From: Pelmatolapia mariae
Taxonomy: Eukaryota; Chordata; Actinopteri; Cichliformes; Cichlidae
DNA length: 64,000 nt
Reading direction: 5' to 3'
Assembly: GCF_036321145.2 (NCBI RefSeq)
Contig: NC_086245.2
Span: 35,164,287-35,228,286 of the forward strand
Shown here: positions 34,485-45,464 of the stretch, piece by piece
Layout: every line of letters begins with the position of its first letter
Position numbering within the stretch: the first letter of the stretch is position 1
Notes under the pieces: generated by a model
The model's input: the letters and a program-made list of their open reading frames with translations, nothing else
Told to the model about the DNA's origin: nothing
The model's database searches: none
Program-made: the position numbers and the translations under genes

Positions 34485-35144
34485 TAATCTGCAGTAACTT
34501 TAAGCATGTTCAGTTGCTTCATTCTACAACCTGACTTTGGATGAGTGACTGTGGCAAGATACAATTTCTCTACTCGACGTGGTGATAGAGGCAGGTGCAG
34601 ATGTGTGTTCATCTGGCTGCAGGCTATGGCACTTGGCCACAGGTACGTGGACTGCACTCCATCTGAGACTGCTCCAGCTACTGTATGATCCAGCTACAAA
34701 ATAAGGACCATATGCAATTTTTGGAAAATAAATTACGAATACTGTTACCTTGGAAAGTTTAAGTTTTAAAGCCAACTCGGGTCAAAACTCAGAAACACAC
34801 TTGACACACCACCTGAGTCACTCGCTTTCTTAAACCACGCTTCGGAGCAGTGTTTCGAAACATCTGAAGCTGCACACAGCGTCTGTGTGGAGCTTCCCAT
34901 CCCCAGCTCTGAGGGGTTAGCCTGCTTCATGGACTTTCACTTTTCCCTGCAGCGCCTCTTTGCTCCCTCCCGGGGATCGTCAGTGTCTCACTGACTCACT
35001 AAACAGCCTCTCATCCAGTAACAAAAGCCTCTGAAGGCGGACAGTCGGACAAAGACATGTTTTCTTGTCGGACTTTTTGACCACTGTTGTCTTAGCTGGG
35101 CAATAGCTTAGCACCGCGGTTCCGGTAGATAAAACCGAGCAAAC
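34485..35144. other. Unassigned, probable intron next to a candidate first exon
   Basis: No recognised gene. The stretch contains short frames without motifs. Confidence 0.3.
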
Positions 35145-35208
35145 CTTCGCCCTGCAGCTTCGGTTCAGGGTCCAGAACCACATCCGGGACTTCACGGTAG
35201 CGGTCCAT
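35145..35208 (-). CDS. Candidate first coding exon of the 22.6-kb zinc-finger gene
   Basis: On the - strand an ATG at 35208 (context GCAGACATGG) opens MDRYREVPDVVLDPEPKLQG and one more codon, E, then GCGAAG|GTTTGC, a possible donor at 35145. It ends in phase 1, which fits the finger exon starting at 24198; joined they would give 563 codons plus stop. No other first exon was found in between. The donor is only moderate and the intron would be 10.9 kb. If the donor is not used, the frame runs on to a stop at 35092. Confidence 0.35.
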
Positions 35209-35319
35209 GTCTGCTCCGCTCACAGAACCGCAGAACACCCAGCGGCTGTTTATTTGTTGTTTGAGAGACGTGGTTTGCTCTGCTGCAGCATCGATAAAAC
35301 GGGCTAATGTTAGAAAACT

Positions 35320-35327
35320 ACTTCCGG
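35320..35327 (-). promoter_or_regulatory. ETS-type site upstream of the candidate exon
   Basis: CCGGAAGT on the - strand, about 110 bp before the ATG at 35208 and next to a GC-rich CGCGCC. The same motif lies upstream of the other two zinc-finger genes. Confidence 0.4.
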
Positions 35328-35417
35328 GCGCGATTTTCACAGTAAAATAATCTTTCAAGTTTTTGTTTTTTTTTGTTTTTTTGAATGATTATTTTTTCAC
35401 TTTAGGTTTAAGTAAAT

Positions 35418-35452
35418 GAGAGGATGTAAACGAAAGGAGTTTACATCCTCTC
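35418..35452. repeat. 14-bp perfect hairpin with a 7-base loop
   Basis: GAGAGGATGTAAAC (35418-35431), loop GAAAGGA and the exact complement GTTTACATCCTCTC (35439-35452). No T-run follows and no other copy was seen in the window. Confidence 0.8.
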
Positions 35453-36434
35453 TGTAATTTCTGTAAGTGAACGTTTACTTTGGTGTGAACAGTTTATTAC
35501 TGTGCTAGTTGGACCTTCTCGTTCAAACACCAGGTTAATGCTGCCAGTGTCTGCTCCTCGTTCCTGCTACATGTGATAGAAAAGACTGTATATAAAGAAC
35601 AGAGGCACCGTGAGGTCACCCACGTTTATGGACGGCAGCTTCTGCACTTTGGCTGTTGCCGTCTTTTTCTTGCTTATTGTGTTTTTCAGCAGCCTGGCTC
35701 TGATACAGGGTTAAATTTGTGTTCTTTCTTCTGACTGCTCTTTTCTGCTCTGTGGGTCACACCAGGTCAGATTTTACAATGTTATCAGAAACATTTCTAC
35801 CAACCTGTGATCCTTACAGTTTCCATTCTGGTCTAACAGCATGAACACAAACAAGCCTTGTCTTATATTACTTAAAGGATCATCTGATATATTCAATCCT
35901 TGTCTTTCTGTTCTTGACTCTTCTTGTCCCTCTCTGTTGTTCTGTTTCTTGGTGCTCGCTCACTGTGTATTTATGACTGAAGCAGAAGGACTGAACCTCC
36001 AGCTTGTTTTTTACAGGTTTCTCCTTTTGTTGCTTTGTTGGGGTGTTAGAGTGCCTTTGGCTTTGTCTCATGTGAGGATTACATAAGTTACATTTGAGAA
36101 GCGTTAAATGGAAAATGTCAAAACGAAAAACAAAGGCATTTTAAACCATTTTAATCACATTGGTCAATAATGAATCCTACTGTGCAGCACCTCAACATGA
36201 CGCGTTATACTGCAAACAGACAACGAAGACAAAAAACACTGAAACTAAACCGACATTAAACATGAAAACATGTTACTACAAACAATGTTCATGTAATACT
36301 AAGATATGACAAAAACAAACATCAGAAAAACAAACTGAAATGTGTGGCTCACTGTGCCGTGCATTATCCATGATGCAATGACTCAAACATTCATTGCAAC
36401 CACTTTAGTAAAGTTGAAATCTAAAATAAATCAT
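35453..36434. other. Unassigned intergenic sequence
   Basis: No recognised gene or repeat. Short frames at 35841-36086 on both strands have no known motif. Confidence 0.3.
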
Positions 36435-36602
36435 CCGTGCATTTTCTTCCGCTTATCTGAAGTCGGGTTATGGAGCTGACAGCAGGGGCGACCCGACCCC
36501 CCTCTCACCGCCTCCTCAAACTTATCTGGAGAAACATCGAACCTTTCCCAGGACAGCCGACAGACGTAATCTCACCAGCGTGTCCCGGGTCTACGCCGGA
36601 GC
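36435..36602 (-). mobile_element. Decayed Rex3 3' fragment
   Basis: CTTCCGCTTATCTGAAG, CTCACCGCCTCCTCAAACTT and AATCTCACCAGCGTGTCC match, with changes, the 3' end of the Rex3 copies at 2620 and 59880. It covers about 165 bases, in the same - orientation. Confidence 0.7.
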
Positions 36603-36918
36603 AAATCAGTTCCTGTTTTTCCGACTACTACTGGAACACAGTCAACGCAGAAGTGCGGAGCAGCTCCGAGGTAAAAGGAATGCAGCACTAAAGTCAGGTT
36701 TAGTGGATGAGTGCTGGTTGTGAGTAACTGAAGGAAAGCTGGACATGTTGTTGTGCAGTCTTGACTATGCGCTCAGAACCAGAGGCAGTATATCATCCCA
36801 CAGACAGTATCTGCTGTGGTGCATTTGACCTCGCTGTGGGTTGACCTTCTGAGTGGCTCTGATTGGATGCCCCAACATGCACAGAAGCTTGAGACTGTGA
36901 CTCTTCACCTTACACTTA

Positions 36919-37571
36919 GGCTACGTTCACACTGCAGGTCTTAATGCTCAATTCCGATTTTTTGATCAAATCCGATTTTTTTGTCTGCTTGTTCACACTA
37001 CAATTAAAATGTGACAGCAAACGCGCTCTAGTGTGAACCCTCAAAGCAGCCCGCATGCGCAAAAGAAGACGTCACACACAACGCGCTCTGTTTAGACCCA
37101 GAGCAAACAGTGTTGTTTGACTGATGGCCTTAATATAAAGACTTCGGACTTTACGTTTCCCAATTTTTGCTTTAAGTTATTGTGTTATTTACATATGGCC
37201 TAATAATGATCCTTATTGCTGTTTTAGAGAGGAGCGGTGTTTCAAAGGATAGTTGCAGATTTCTGTCAGAATAAAATGTTCACGTGGCCAGGAAGCGTTC
37301 ACCATGTCTTCTCCAACGCTGATAATTGGCGTCTGTCTCATGTCAGTGACGTAAAAGACCGATTTAATGCGACATGACCATTCAAACAGCAGTCGCTTTC
37401 TAAAACATCAGATATGTATCGGATTCAGTACCACATACGAAAGTGACCCAGATCGGATTTGAAAATCTCGGATTTGTGCCGTTCACACTGTCGTACCATG
37501 ATCGGATATGGGTCACATAGGGTCAAAAAAATCGGATTTGATGCGCTTTCGCCTGCAGTGTGAACGTAGCC
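36919..37571. mobile_element. PIF/Harbinger-like MITE
   Basis: Ends GGCTACGTTCACACTGCAGG and CCTGCAGTGTGAACGTAGCC form perfect inverted repeats flanked by TTA (36916-36918 and 37572-37574), the 3-bp duplication typical of Harbinger. The interior holds repeated ATCGGATTT-like motifs and no transposase. Confidence 0.75.
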
Positions 37572-37574
37572 TTA

Positions 37575-38004
37575 GCGCCCTGAGAGGTCAGTGCAAACAT
37601 CTGCAAACTTTTTCTTCCCTACAAAAATCAAATTAACCACCTGTATTCATAAACATGTTAAGGTTCCAGAGTCTGTTGCTGGTGTGCTTCCAGATCAGTT
37701 ACCAGCTCTTGTTTTATGGCTCCTTTCTACATGTAGTGACAGGCATGGCTGTTGGAGGAGGTGATTTAAACTGGAAGTCTTTTACCCACGTTTGATAGTG
37801 TACAAAGATTTATTAAAGTTATTCTAAAACCTCTGATTGTTTTTCCCTTTGTGCCCTCTCCTGTGTGGACTATCAGCCCACTCAGCTACCATGAAACAGT
37901 AACTGTGCCATGCTGCTGCTGGTAACACCGCCTAAGAGAAAATGCAAAGACTGTCTTCAAATCTCACTATATTTACCAGCTAACTGTAACATGTACAAGC
38001 CAAA
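37575..38004. other. Unassigned sequence
   Basis: No recognised gene or repeat. Confidence 0.3.
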
Positions 38005-38160
38005 AGGCTGATTCTGTTCATCTGGCTGCAGCGTTTGCAGTGAGAGAAACGTTTCATCATCATTCAAGTCGGTCAGAAAACGCTACATCCAGATGAACTG
38101 AATCAGCTTTTTGGGATTTCCTTACATGGATTGTTGAGCATGCATCCAGACAACATCTAG
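38005..38160. mobile_element. Two Penelope-like tails head to head
   Basis: The left half (CTGATTCTGTTCATCTGGCTG, GAGAAACGTTTCATCATC) matches the - strand tail and the right half (ACATCCAGATGAACTGAATC, GGATTTCCTTACATGGATTG) matches the + strand tail at 590-645. Together they form a partial palindrome. Inverted tails are common for Penelope-like elements. Confidence 0.55.
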
Positions 38161-38815
38161 CACGTTTTCCAGTGATAAAATCATTACAGTTAGTGTGAAA
38201 CTAATGAGCAAGCCTGAAAAGAAAACAGCATTTTTCGAATCGACCACCTCACTCTCTAAATGAGATTCTTTGTGTAAAAGTGACAATTTTTTAAGAATGA
38301 AAATGTCTCCTGCACTTCAACAATAATTAAAAAACATTCAATTCTGCCCAACTCCTGTGTACTTCCTGTAACTAACTGATAATGTTCACAGAATGAAAGT
38401 TAAACCTTTAACGAACATTTACAAACTGTGGTGTCTGTTATGTACCCGCCCCTCCTTTTACCCCATCGGCCTTTAACAGCTGAGGGGTAAGAGCAGCTGA
38501 TCCTGAAGGTTCAGAGGGGAGGAACTCAGATTATCCATGAAACAACCCACACTGGATTAAAGCAAACAAACGCTTTAAACATCAGCAACAGATTTAATGA
38601 TTCATGTCCTCCATCTTTATTCTTTTGATGTCTCTGTTTCAGAGGCATTGATATGGAGAAGCTTACTGACAGCCACTGATTCAGCTTCATTTGAAAACAA
38701 ATAGAGGAAAAGTGGTTGAAATCTTCACAGAAAGTTCCAAAATTATGTTTCTGTAACTTGACTTCAGTGGTTTTTGTTCTTGACTTTGTGTTTAGTGTGA
38801 AAGACTGTTACCTAC
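38161..38815. other. Unassigned sequence
   Basis: No gene recognised. Confidence 0.3.
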
Positions 38816-39300
38816 TGAATGTCCTGATGCATGCTCAATCATCCAGGTAAGGAAATCCTAAAGTTGATTCTGTTCATCTGGACGTTTTCAGTGGGAGAAA
38901 TGTTTCATCATCATCATCAGGTGACTTCTTCAGTCTCAGCTGACTGCAGGTTTCCAACCTTATAAAAACATCTTATATAAACTAGCGCCACTAACTAACA
39001 ATGGGCTGTGAGGTCATGACCACTGATCAATGGCCATGAGTCCCATTCACAGAGAGTTGGGGAATGGCTGCAATCACAGCATTGTAAGATGGTGACAGAT
39101 GTACCCTTAGGCCCCCTCCTCCATTCAGAGATGGTCTTTCCCTTTTCACGTAAATGGCCTCCTTGACTCGGTGGTCAAACCAGCGTTCCTCCCTGTCCAG
39201 GATGTTACATCCTCATCATTGAAAGAGTGTCCACTGGCCTGTAGGTGTAAATAGACTGCAGAGTCCTGGCATCTTTACCACAGTGAGTGCTTAAATTGTA
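38816..39300 (-). mobile_element. Penelope-like (Neptune-type) element, C-terminal end and tail
   Basis: Reading the - strand, a decayed coding end has an LDREERWFDHRVKEAIYVKR-like block (with a shift), LRVHLSPSYNAVIAAIP and a final NGTHGH before a stop. This is the end of the GIY-YIG endonuclease region in fish Penelope-like elements. The tail follows from about 39035 down to 38816 and contains TCATCATCATCAGGTGAC. It is a 5'-truncated relic. Confidence 0.75.
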
Positions 39301-39690
39301 CTTATTGGCATATACCTGACATTCAAAGCTAAGAGTCAGCACACTGTGTTAGAGGCTGGGACTTGATGAATTCATCAAACATCCATCTTTTGAGTATTAA
39401 TTTTCAAATTGCATTAATAAACACAGCCATCATGTCAAAAATAAAACTTGATCATCATTTATGTCCAGCTGAGAATGAATCTGGGCGCTCATGTTACAAT
39501 AAATGAACTCAAATCAAATCTACAGTCTTAGCAGCGCACAGTGATATAAGGAATGAGAGAACTGACAGCTATTACTTTAATCACCCCGTCTCAGTTCTGT
39601 AATGTAATGTGCTAACATCTGGACTGATGTGTTTACTGTCAGCATTTTAATTGGTAGTTTAAAGGCTATAGATTGCAGCCATTGCTCTAA
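39301..39690. other. Unassigned sequence
   Basis: No gene recognised. Confidence 0.3.
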
Positions 39691-39692
39691 CA

Positions 39693-39698
<6 letters not shown>

Positions 39699-39737
<39 letters not shown>

Positions 39738-39752
39738 ATGTATGTATGTATG
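39699..39752. repeat. (TA)n-(TGTA)n microsatellite, target of the Tc1 insertion
   Basis: A TA run and TGTA units end at the TA (39753-39754) used by the Tc1 copy; the repeat continues after the element at 41393. Confidence 0.9.
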
Positions 39753-39754
39753 TA

Positions 39755-41392
39755 CAGTGGCTTGCAAAAGTATTCGGCCCCCTTGAACTTTTCCACATTT
39801 TGTCACATTACAGCCACAAACATGAATCAATTTTATTGGAATTCCACGTGAAAGACCAATACAAAGTGGTGTACACGTGAGAAGTGGAACGAAAATCATG
39901 CATGATTCTAAACATTTTTTACAAATAAATAACTGAAAAGTGGGGTGTGCGTAATTATTCAGCCCCCTGAGTCAATACTTTGTAGAACCACCTTCTGCTG
40001 CAATTACAGCTGCCAGTCTTTTAGGGTATGTCTCTACCAGCTTTGCACATCTAGAGACTGAAATTCTTGCCCATTCTTCTTTGCAAAACAGCTCCACAAC
40101 TGCCCTGTGACGGCCTCAGAGGTTGTCTAAGAGAATATTGGGAGCAACAACACCATGAAGTCCAAAGAACACACCAGACAGGTCAGGGATAAAGTTATTG
40201 AGAAATCTAAAGCAGGCTTAGGCTACAAAAAGATTTCCCAAGCCTTGAACATCCCACGGAGCACTGTTCAAGCAATCATTCAGAAATGGAAGGAGCATGG
40301 CACAACTGTAAACCTACCAAGACAAGGCCGTCCACCTAAACTCACAGGCCGAACAAGGAGAGCGCTGATCAGAAATGCAGCCAAGAGGCCCATGGTGACT
40401 CTGGACGAGCTGCAGAGATCTACAGCTCAGGTGGGGGAATCTGTCCATAGGACAACTATTAGTCGTGCACTGCACAAAGTTGGCCTTTATGGAAGAGTGG
40501 CAAGAAGAAAGCCATTGTTAACAGAAAAGCATAAGAAGTCCCGTTTGCAGTTTGCCACAAGCCATGTGGGGGACACAGCAAACATGTGGAAGAAGGTGCT
40601 CTGGTCAGATGAGACCAAAATGGAACTTTTTGGCCAAAATGCAAAACGCTATGTGTGGCGGAAAACTAACACTGCACATCACTCTGAACACACCATCCCC
40701 ACTGTCAAATATGGTGGTGGCAGCATCATGCTCTGGGGGTGCTTCTCTTCAGCAGGGACAGGGAAGCTGGTCAGAGTTGATGGGAAGATGGATGGAGCCA
40801 AATACAGGGCAATCCTGGAAGAAAACCTCTTGGAGTCTGCAAAAGACTTGAGACTGGGGCGGAGGTTCACCTTCCAGCAGGACCACGACCCTAAACATAA
40901 AGCCAGGGCAACAATGGAATGGTTTAAAACAAAACATATCCATGTGTTAGAATGGCCCGGTCAAAGTCCAGATCTAAATCCAATCCAGAATCTGTGGCAA
41001 GATCTGAAAACTGCTGTTCACAAAGGGCTGTCCATCCAATCTGACTGAGCTGTAGCTGTTTTGCAAAGAAGAATGGGCAAGGATTTCAGTCTCTAGATGT
41101 GCAAAGCTGGTAGAGACATACCCTAAAAGACTGGCAGCTGTAACTGCAGCAAAAGGTGGTTCTACAAAGTATTGACTCAGGGGGCTGAATAATTACGCAC
41201 ACCCCACTTTTCAGTTATTTATTTATAAAAAATGTTTGGAATCATGTATGATTTTCGTTCCACTTCTCACGTGTACACCACTTTGTATTGGTCTTTCACG
41301 TGGAATTCCAATAAAATTGATTCATGTTTGTGGCTGTAATGTGACAAAATGTGGAAAAGTTCAAGGGGGCCGAATACTTTTGCAAGCCACTG
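39755..41392 (+). mobile_element. Tc1-like transposon, copy 1
   Basis: Ends CAGTGGCTTGCAAAAGTATT and its complement are flanked by TA (39753-39754 and 41393-41394). Length 1,638 bp. The terminal inverted repeats are about 339 bp (39755-40093 and 41054-41392): the left arm is an inverted copy that reaches into the transposase 3' coding end. Copy 2 (49710-51610) has a different, ordinary left region, so the long arm is a later change. Confidence 0.92.
40155..41048 (+). pseudogene. Tc1-like transposase, copy 1, catalytic Glu replaced
   Basis: The frame of 297 codons has two N-terminal helix-turn-helix regions (GYKKISQALNIPRSTVQ near residue 23; LDELQRSTAQVGESVHRTT near 83) with a basic GRPPKLTGRTRR between. 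A DDE domain follows with D152 (LWSDETKM) and D243 (FQQDHDPKH). The third catalytic position, 34 residues on, is Gln278 (NPIQNLW, codon 40986-40988) instead of Glu. The C-terminus is lost to a frameshift near 41025; family length is about 340. The DDE enzyme cuts and joins element ends; this copy should be inactive. Confidence 0.88.
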
Positions 41393-41419
41393 TATGTATG
41401 TATACATAGATATATACAT

Positions 41420-41458
<39 letters not shown>
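41420..41458. repeat. (CA)n-(TA)n microsatellite
   Basis: CA units followed by TA units, part of the repeat into which Tc1 copy 1 inserted. Confidence 0.9.
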
Positions 41459-41459
<1 letters not shown>

Positions 41460-41924
41460 GACAGGTGAAATTCATGTGAAATTCATTTTCGATTTGAAGT
41501 ATTTATTAATGGATTAATAATTCATTTTGAAATATTGATTTAAAAATAGTGTTTTTATTTTAAATGATAAAATAATAAATTACTTTAGTAATGTTTCGAT
41601 ACACGTGGCTCTTGTGGTCCTCCATAGATGATGAGAGTGAGCGATGATGCTAATGACATCAGGATGTTTTCATTACTTCTGAACTTCATAAATTTGCCTC
41701 CAACAAACCGCCCCAAAAAGAAATCCAGAACTAAACGTGAATCTGAGCATTTTTAAAGAACACACACTGAAAAGACACTCAAGTAAAAAAAAAAAAAAGT
41801 TTCTTCCTGTCTCAAGTTAGTCGTTGACCAATGAAAACGCTCTGAGCATCTATCTAATTCATCAAAGAAACATGAAATCATAATTAAGTTTGAAATAAAC
41901 TTCATAACTCAGCCGCTGAAATCA
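41460..41924. other. 3' flank of the - strand zinc-finger gene
   Basis: AT-rich. TTTATTAATGG near 41503 would offer AATAAA on the - strand as a poly(A) signal about 420 bases past the stop. Nothing else recognised. Confidence 0.35.
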
Positions 41925-42778
41925 CTAGGTGAAGTGTACAAACACAACTACTTTGTCATTGTGAGGCCGAGGCATTAGCACTCGGTTTCGGGCTGGTTTC
42001 GGACTGATACACTTGTGTCTGTTCAGCTGATAATTCCAGGTGAACGTCTTGAGACAGGTACTGCAGCTGAAGTTCTTCTCCCCACTGTGAATTTTCATGT
42101 GAGCGTTCAGGGCCGAGCGGCAGCTGAAGGGTTTGCTGCACTCGGAGCAGCTGAACGGTTTCTCTCCCGTGTGAAGCGTCATGTGGTTCGTCAGCGCCGC
42201 CTTCTCCATGAAGCATCGGCCGCACTCGGAGCAGCTGAATGGTTTCTGGCCCGTGTGAGTCCAAAGGTGTTTTTTAAGACTTCCGCTCTGAACAAATCTT
42301 TTGTCGCACTTCGGACAACCAAACGGTTTCTCTCCTGTGTGGCTCCGTTTATGCCTTAACAGGTGTGCCATGCGCTTAAACGATTTCCCACATTCGGTAC
42401 AGATGAGCGCTTCTTCGCCCGAGACACATTTCATATCCCCTGCGAGCACTTTGCTTTCTTCCGAGCTTGAAGGTTCACTGCTCTCCTCCAGATCTCCTTC
42501 ATGGACCTCCGTCTCCATGTCCTTGTCCTCAGGATCTAAACCTGGATCTGGTGCTGGTCTGCCAGCATCTTCTCCTCCCACAGAGTCTCTGCGCTTCTCA
42601 GTCAGGGTGTGATGAAGCTTAGAGGACTGAGGTTTCTCTTCATCCTCTTCACTTTTTACAGCAACAGGACTGAATGTGAACTTGATGATGTCGACCTCCT
42701 CCTGTTCCTCTTTGATGAAAACTCCCTCCTGCTCCTCTTCATCACCAACTATTACCTTCTGGACATCTGGAGGTAAAC
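41925..42778 (-). CDS. C2H2 zinc-finger protein, finger exon (5 fingers)
   Basis: After an acceptor TTTCAG (AG at 42779-42780) the phase-1 exon reads LPPDVQKVIVGDEEEQE, FIKEEQEEVDIIKFTFSPV, VKSEEDEEKPQSSKLHHTLT and an acidic linker. Five fingers follow: GKSF, DKRF, GRCF, SKPF and a last one, CSTCLKTFTWNYQLNRHKC, that ends H-C rather than H-H. A 27-residue basic tail closes the protein at the stop (41925). With the first exon at 47332-47350 the protein would have 290 residues. Likely a nuclear DNA-binding regulator; target unknown. The IKEEQEE and FSPV modules tie it to the 13.7- and 22.6-kb genes. Confidence 0.88.
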
Positions 42779-43099
42779 CTGAAACACAGACATTAACACT
42801 GACATTACTCAGTGTCACTGAAACCACAAATACTACATGCAGATGATTTGTGACAGCTTGGACTTGTTATTAATCTGCTTGGTGCACTGTATCCACCACC
42901 TGCTTTAACACAGTTTGCAAACACAACAGTGGACACAGGAGGGAAGTAAAGCAGACGCCTAAGAAACACTTCCACTCAGACGTAGAGTGGCACAAATGTG
43001 TTTCATACACTGAGCACACATACAGGTTTTATTGAGATTACTTATTTTATGTTTCTATGATGAAGTGAAGAATAATCAGAAGCATTTCATAAGATTCAA

Positions 43100-43945
43100 A
43101 GGCCTTTATTGGAAAATAGAGCCAGGATTTACAGTGGTGAACCCTCTTCTTAACTTCAGCTGGATATCAGCTTCAGGACCAAGTCCTGATTGATGGACAT
43201 CATTCCTGCCTCCTCAGAGCTCCAAGCTGATCTTAGTTTTCCTTTTAAAGGGATGCTTGGCTCAGCAGAGCTCTGACTTTTTGTCAGCCTGGCTACAGTG
43301 CTGCAGAGAAATCTAGGCTTGTTCTTATTTCCTTCAGTCGGTGAGATGTTCTACGTTTAAAGAGGGCTTTTATATGAAGCAGCAAACTGGCTCTCCAGGC
43401 TAAATGATGATCTTCTAAATTAGTAGGACGCCATTTCCTCTCCAGATGCGCATTTGAGAATTATACCAGGGAGTCAAGTACTTCTAATCTGAGGCTTTCT
43501 TTTTCACAGGAGCTACAGTATCTAGAGTTGTACGCAGTGAAGAAGTAAAACTATTAACAAGATAATTGACCTTTGTGGGAGTAGAGTTCTAGCTGCTCTA
43601 CACTGTGTTGGCACGAGGCATTGAAGATCACAACAGTGGAGGAAATATATCCTTAGATACAGCGCTTTCAGAAAGACATCTTCCTTCTCTCACCCCAACT
43701 GGTCACAGCAGATGGCCCCGCCCCTCCCTGAGCCTGGTTCTGCTGGAGGTTTCTTCCTGTTAAAAGGGAGTTTTTCCTTCCCACTGTCGCCAAAGTGCTT
43801 GCTCACAGGGGGTCATATGATTGTTGGGTTTTTCTCTGTATGTATTATTGTAGGGTCTACCTTACAATATAAAGCACCTTGAGGGAACTGTTGTTGTGAT
43901 TTGGCGCTGTGTAAATAACACTGAATTGAAAAGTGAATTGAATCT
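43100..43945. mobile_element. L2/Maui-like LINE with 5' inversion
   Basis: From 43675 to 43945 the + strand is the L2 3' UTR (CTTCTCTCACCCCAACTGG, AAAAGGGAGTTTTTCC, ATATAAAGCACCTTGAGG) ending in an AATTGAA-type tail. From about 43100 to 43674 the sequence is L2 ORF2 linker read on the - strand: TSSLRTTLDTVAPVKKKAS-like, RKWRPTNLEDHHLAWR and FKRRTSH-like blocks. The two halves join head to head at 43674, with the middle of the element absent. This fits twin priming. Confidence 0.7.
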
Positions 43946-44112
43946 ACTCCTGTGTAATCCAAAAATATAAAAATAAAATACATGTTATTGCATTAAATCT
44001 TCTTTTCTTCTATTTTCCTGCTGGAGATGATCCAGTATAACCGTTTCCCTCCTCCTTGGGATTTCTGTGACCAAAACTCTCTAATATCAGCTGAACTTAA
44101 GTAAACACTGAA

Positions 44113-45464
44113 TAGGGCTGCTCGATTATGGCAAAAATGATAATCACGATTATTTTCACTGAAATTGAGATCTCGATTATTTGACGATATTTATTTAACC
44201 CTTTAAGACCTACCATAGAACCAAGTCCGCCAGAGCTTATATCTTCTTTTTTTTTTTTTTTTTTACATGTTGTAGAACCATTTTTGGGAGCATTTCAAGT
44301 TGCTATACATCAATACAACTGTTATAGCCCATATTTTAATAATATGTATGCATTAAGTGCATAGTAATTACATTAACTGCAAAAAAGTGCAATAAACTAC
44401 AAAAAAATTTAAAATCGTATTTTGTTTTTTTTACATATATTTCTACTTGGAGAAATTTAAGAGGCTTATCCCTAAAAACTTTAAATACAAAAAAGTTGCA
44501 AAAAATAGTTTACAACAACAGGAAATTTATTTTGAGTGTCTTCATAGTTTTATTTTGGAGATACAGCAATTTTTATATACTGCAGGAAAAACAAAAATCA
44601 ATCCTATGATGCAAATTTGCAAAGAAAACAGCATGTGCATCAAAATAAAATATTTCCAGCAGAGTTCTAAGCATCCCAGAAACTATTCAGAAAAGTATAG
44701 AGTCAAACATGGCTTATAAAAACACCAGTATAGGCTTTTAAGGCCTACAAGTGAAAAACTACATTTTCCGCGAAAATGACGTCACTTCCTGTTTCGGGCA
44801 GGAAATGGCGGACATGCGATAGTTCGCGTCTTTTTCAATGTGGGAAGTGTTACGAACAGCTGATCGGATCGGCAAAGCGTGTTTCTGGAATATTATGTTT
44901 TTGTTCCTGCAAGCGCTTTTTATGCAATTTTTCCAAAGCTTTATGTGGAAGGAAACCGTGACCTAGGACAAGCTGATGGCATAAGATGTAAGTACAACTC
45001 CTCCGGTTTCATATGCAAAAAGAATTATTGCGCTAGCTTACGCGGTTCCGGTTCTACAGTGTAAATGTAAACATCTATGTTTAGTGAACTTTGCAGTGTT
45101 GCTCTGTGGTGCAGCTACGACACCAAAGTTTACACACTATGTCTACTTGATCCACGTCTGACTCCGCGAACCCATAATGTTTCCACACCACTGAAGCTTT
45201 TTTTTTTACCTCTCTTTTCAACCAACGGCAGTCACTCTCCTCTCCAAATAACTTCTGCTTAGCTTTCCGAGCTTCCCTCTGTTAGCTCCTCTTAATTGTT
45301 GTGACGCGTGTTCGAAATGCAGAGAGGTGCGCTCGATTTGCCACACGGAGCAGCGCGAGAGTAAAGCACAAGGGAGGTGCTAATAATCGGCTCAGTCATT
45401 TTTAATGATCGTTGAAAGCCCAGATCGTAATCGTGATTAAAATTCGATTAATTGAGCAGCCCTA
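44113..45464. mobile_element. hAT-type element (TAGGGCTGCTCGATTATGG ends)
   Basis: It starts TAGGGCTGCTCGATTATGG and ends TTAATTGAGCAGCCCTA, with an 8-bp duplication ACACTGAA (44105-44112 and 45465-45472). It carries a piggyBac-like MITE from 44199. No transposase frame. Confidence 0.88.
44199..45058. mobile_element. piggyBac-like MITE, copy 2, 3' end lost
   Basis: It starts CCCTTTAAGACCTACCATAG after TTAA (44195-44198), the same as copy 1, and follows it, with an extra stretch near 44240-44520, to TTCTACAG at about 45058. There it changes to hAT sequence with no right terminus. It keeps TGACGTCA (44777-44784) and an ETS-like ACTTCCTG next to it. The 30-bp duplication of copy 1 is absent. 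Confidence 0.75.
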
